From Actinomycetota bacterium (lineage in GTDB: Bacteria > Actinomycetota > Thermoleophilia > Solirubrobacterales > Solirubrobacteraceae), in the NCBI GenBank assembly GCA_005888335.1, contig VAWY01000226.1:1-7795 (forward strand): a stretch of DNA of 7,795 nucleotides, given 5' to 3'. The notes beneath the pieces are model-generated. The model did not search any database. It was not told where the DNA came from and worked only from the letters and a program-made list of their open reading frames with translations. The translations under genes were made by a program, and so were the position numbers. Shown piece by piece: positions 5,233 through 7,795 of the stretch (position 1 is its first letter; each line of letters opens with the position of its first letter).

Positions 5233-6498
5233 GCAGCGTCCTCACCTGGACCGCCGAGCCCGCGGCCCACGCGGTCGCCTCGGCGCGCCTGCGCGCGCTG
5301 GAGGCCAGTCACCACGCGATGTGGAACTACGTCACCTACCGCGACGCCATCGGGATCCTCGGGCTCGATGCCGACGCGCTCTACCCCGAGGGCGCGACCC
5401 GCCTGCCGAGCGGGTGGTCGGACCTCGGCTGGCTGACGTGCTTCTGCGGCCCGCCGGCCTCGGCCGTCGAGGCCATGCGGGCGGCCGTGCGCCCCGAGGC
5501 GCTCGACCAGTACACGCCCGACCTCATCGAGCCGCTGCGCGACGAGGCCGCGCGCGTGCTCGGCCGCGCGCGCGACGGCGGTCGATCCGGGTGACGAGGT
5601 GATCGTCTCGGACCCCGGCTACTTCCACGCGCCCGCCGCCGTGCTCGCCGCCGGCGCGCGGCCGGTCGCCGTGCGCGCCGGGTACCGCCTGGATCCCGAC
5701 GCGGTTGCCGCCGCGGTCGGCCCGCGCACCCGCGCGCTGATCGTCGTCGACCCGGCGAACCCCTACGGCACCGTGCTCGAGCGCGACGCCCTCGCCGCGC
5801 TCACCGCGCTGGCCGAGCGCCGCGGTCTGCTGCTGATCCACGACGTCACCCACGGCGCGCTCGCCGTCGACCCGGACGCACCGCCGGTCGCCGTCGCGGC
5901 GTCCGAGCGCGCGGTCGCGACGTTCTCGGTCTCGCACTGCTGGGGCATGGCGGGAGCGCGCCTGGGGTTCCTCGCCGGACCGCCGGCGTTCGTCCGCGGC
6001 TGCCTGCGCCTCAAGGCGGCGCTCACCCGGCTGAACACGAACCTCATCAGCCAGCACGGCGCGCTCGCCGCCCTGCGCGACGAGGCCTACCTGCGCGCGG
6101 CCGAGCGCACGATCCGCGCCAACCTCGCCCACCTCGAGGAGACCCTGCACGGCATCCCCGGCCTGCGCCTCGCGGTGCGCCCGCAGCGCGGGCTGGCCTG
6201 CGCCGTCGAGATCGAGGACGGCGCGACCAGCGCGCAGGAGCTCATGGTCGCGCTCTTCGCCCGGCGCGTCGCCGTCTATCCGGGCGACGGACTTGGCGCG
6301 TCGATCGCGGGAACGACGATCCGCCTCAACCTCTCCAATCCCGATCCGGCCGTCATGGCGCACGTCCGCGCCGCGCTGCCCGAGGCGGTCGCCGAGGCGG
6401 CCGCCGGGCGCTGGCGCGTGCCGGTCGCCGAGCTGCTCGAGCGCAAGGGCACGGCCCGTGCGCGGCGCCTTGCGGAGGCGGTGCGGGCCGGAGCATGA
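5229..6498 (+). pseudogene. Class I/II PLP-dependent aminotransferase homologue, frameshifted and internally deleted; catalytic Lys replaced by His
   Basis: Translation from the GTG at 5229 gives 121 residues in one frame, stopping at 5594. Homology resumes in the +1-shifted frame from about base 5578 (AVDPGDEVIVSDPGYF) to 6498. The N-terminal piece has FCGPPASAVEAMRAAV and YTPDLIEPLRDEAARVLGR. The usual next ~25 residues, containing the glycine-rich PLP-phosphate segment before PGDEV, are missing, so this is a deletion of 3n+2 bases rather than a single-base slip. The second piece keeps the pyridine-ring Asp (codon 5842), the NP motif (Asn codon 5758), the phosphate-binding Arg in GARLG (5959) and the C-terminal carboxylate-binding Arg (6322). 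The expected catalytic lysine in S-x-S-K is His (codon 5935), and the active-site Tyr is His (5851). If the reading is correct, the gene is inactive. If the deletion is an assembly error, the protein (roughly 445 residues) might still be a non-aminotransferase relative. Confidence 0.8.
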
Positions 6499-6504
6499 TG
6501 CGAC

Positions 6505-6510
6505 AGGAGG
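6505..6510 (+). promoter_or_regulatory. Strong Shine-Dalgarno AGGAGG for the oxidoreductase
   Basis: AGGAGG ends four bases before the ATG at 6515, in the 16-base gap after the aminotransferase homologue. It is the only full consensus ribosome-binding site in the window. This gene may therefore be translated well and independently, whereas most upstream genes rely on coupled starts. Confidence 0.75.
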
Positions 6511-6514
6511 ACCC

Positions 6515-7795
6515 ATGACCGAACGCGTACTCGTCATCGGCGGCGGCGGCGCGGGGACCGCTGCCGCGACGATCGCCAAGCGGCTGAAGCCGAGCTTGCG
6601 CGTCTCGCTGTTCACCGAGTTCGAGGACATCGCCTACTCGCCGTGCGGCATCCCCTTCGTCCACGGCCGCGAGATCCCGCGCTTCGAGGACCTGTTCCTG
6701 TCGACGGTCGACCGCTACGTCGCCGACGGCCTCGACATGCGCATGGAGACGGTGGTCACGGAGATCGACCTCGACCGGCGCATCGTCACCGCCCGCAACC
6801 AGCACGAGGGGTTCGACCAGCTCGTGATCGGCACGGGGTTCACCTGGGAGAAGCCCGACGTGCCGGGCGCCAACCTCGACGGGCTGCACTACGTCAAGAA
6901 CATCCGCCTGGCGATGGAGTTCGACAAGGTCCTCGACACGGTCAAGACCGTCGCGGTGATCGGCGCCTCGCCGCTCGGCGTCGAGATGGCGGGCAACCTC
7001 GGCCACCGCGGGCTCGACGTGCACTTCGTCGACGAGGGGCCGTGGGTGCTCAGCGAGGTGCTCGATCCCGATGTCGCCCAGCCCGTGCACGAGTCGCTGG
7101 AGAAGCGCGGCGTCACGCTGCGCTTCGGCACGAAGGTCGAGGCCTTCCTGGGCGATGACCGCGTCCGCGCGGTCGCCACTTCGGACGGCGAGATCCCCTG
7201 CGACCTCGCGATCGTCTGCCTGAACAAGGTGCCCAACTCGGCGCTGGCGGTGGCCGCCGGCCTCGACGTCGGCACGACGGGCGGCCTGATCGTCGACGAG
7301 CGCATGCGCACCAAGGTCGCCGGCGTCTACGCGGCGGGCGACGTCATCGAGGTGCCGCACGGGCTGACGATGCTCCCCATCCGCGGGCTGACCGGCTCGC
7401 ACGCCTACGCGCAGGGGCGCACGGCGGCGGCCAACATCGCGGGCGAGGATCGCGTCTACGACCCGGTCTGGATCCCGTGGGGCCTCGTCGGCGGCGACTA
7501 CACCATCGGCGGCTTCTCGATCGGCGAGACGCTGGCCACGGCGATGGGCATCCCGTACGTGCTCGCCACGGGCGTCGGCGTGTCGCGCGCGCGCTACTAC
7601 CCGGGCGCGGCGAAGACCCACGTCAAGCTCCTCGCCGAGCCCGGGACGCTGCGCCTCATCGGCGCGCAGCTGCACGGCGGCGAGGGGATCAAGGAGCGCG
7701 CCGACTTCCTCGCCTTCGTCGCCAAGCGCGGCGCGACGATCGAGGATCTCGCGTGGATGGAGAACATCTACTCGCCGCCGATCGGCGCGCTCTTC
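6515..7795 (+). CDS. FAD/NAD(P)-dependent pyridine nucleotide-disulfide oxidoreductase, CoA-disulfide reductase/NADH oxidase-like (3' end outside window)
   Basis: The frame is open to the right edge, giving 427 residues, close to the usual 440-460 of single-cysteine members, so little is missing. The N-terminal FAD-binding motif is VLVIGGGGAGTAAATIAKRL (residues 5-24). The redox cysteine is in YSPCGIPFVHG (Cys44), the position used by CoA-disulfide reductase, NADH oxidase/peroxidase and NADH:polysulfide oxidoreductases. The second dinucleotide fold is VAVIGASPLGVEMAGNL, and VYAAGDVIEV is the second FAD contact. A C-terminal dimerisation domain follows (KTHVKLLAEPGTLRLIGAQLHG, then MENIYSPPIGALF). 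No rhodanese domain is seen before the edge. The enzyme probably uses NAD(P)H to reduce a disulfide, polysulfide or oxygen via Cys44. Together with OsmC upstream it suggests a thiol-redox role, but the substrate cannot be told from the sequence. Confidence 0.9.
   Translation, partial: MTERVLVIGGGGAGTAAATIAKRLKPSLRVSLFTEFEDIAYSPCGIPFVHGREIPRFEDLFLSTVDRYVADGLDMRMETVVTEIDLDRRIVTARNQHEGFDQLVIGTGFTWEKPDVPGANLDGLHYVKNIRLAMEFDKVLDTVKTVAVIGASPLGVEMAGNLGHRGLDVHFVDEGPWVLSEVLDPDVAQPVHESLEKRGVTLRFGTKVEAFLGDDRVRAVATSDGEIPCDLAIVCLNKVPNSALAVAAGLDVGTTGGLIVDERMRTKVAGVYAAGDVIEVPHGLTMLPIRGLTGSHAYAQGRTAAANIAGEDRVYDPVWIPWGLVGGDYTIGGFSIGETLATAMGIPYVLATGVGVSRARYYPGAAKTHVKLLAEPGTLRLIGAQLHGGEGIKERADFLAFVAKRGATIEDLAWMENIYSPPIGALF

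Noticed and set aside
5229..5594. Short independent gene of 121 residues
   Set aside because: The sequence is the N-terminal part of an aminotransferase and continues in the shifted frame, so it is better described as one broken gene.
6353..7675. Minus-strand open frame opposite the flavin oxidoreductase
   Set aside because: Its composition (repeated Arg, Ala, His, Val) and position fully antisense to a clearly conserved enzyme mark it as a GC-driven shadow.

Overview
The window is very GC-rich (clearly above 70%), and every gene I can support lies on the + strand in one tightly packed run: neighbouring genes share GTGA or TGATG start/stop overlaps or are separated by fewer than 20 bases. 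GTG starts, the C/G-rich third codon positions and the gene families suggest a high-GC actinobacterium, possibly of the Thermoleophilia/Solirubrobacterales type. That placement is an inference from composition and family content only.

Region 1 (2-2073) is a nitrogen-catabolism pair. It holds the C-terminal two thirds of a carbamate kinase, followed by an FdrA-family protein. In E. coli the homologues sit in the allantoin/oxamate locus, where FdrA (AllF) is part of oxamate carbamoyltransferase and the kinase (YbcF/AllK) converts the resulting carbamoyl phosphate to ATP and carbamate. The FdrA here lacks the C-terminal piece found in E. coli.

Region 2 (2070-3419) is a GT-B glycosyltransferase resembling the MSMEG_0565 family, which usually accompanies a nitrilase (Nit1C) cluster; no other member of that cluster is visible here. 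Its last ~64 codons run through a repeat- and hairpin-rich segment (3225-3405) that does not look like ordinary protein-coding sequence, and its stop overlaps the next start.

Region 3 (3419-5232) encodes an OsmC-type thiol peroxidase, a helical protein with a possible ferritin-like fold but poor metal ligands, and a class I SAM methyltransferase of the Methyltransf_20 type.

Region 4 (5229-6498) is a fold-type I PLP aminotransferase homologue that is broken by a frameshift and lacks about 25 residues, including the glycine-rich cofactor segment. Independently, its expected catalytic lysine is histidine.

Region 5 (6515-7795, open at the right edge) has the best Shine-Dalgarno in the window and encodes a two-dinucleotide-fold FAD/NAD(P) oxidoreductase of the CoA-disulfide reductase/NADH oxidase type with its redox cysteine.

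The genes may form one transcript linking carbamoyl-phosphate metabolism with thiol/CoA redox functions, but the shared pathway is not evident. The best leads are the lysine-to-histidine aminotransferase homologue with its lesion, and the repeat segment appended in frame to the glycosyltransferase. I saw no tRNA, rRNA, CRISPR array, transposase or attachment site. No gene-free stretch reaches 300 bases; the largest gap between coding regions is 16 bases.
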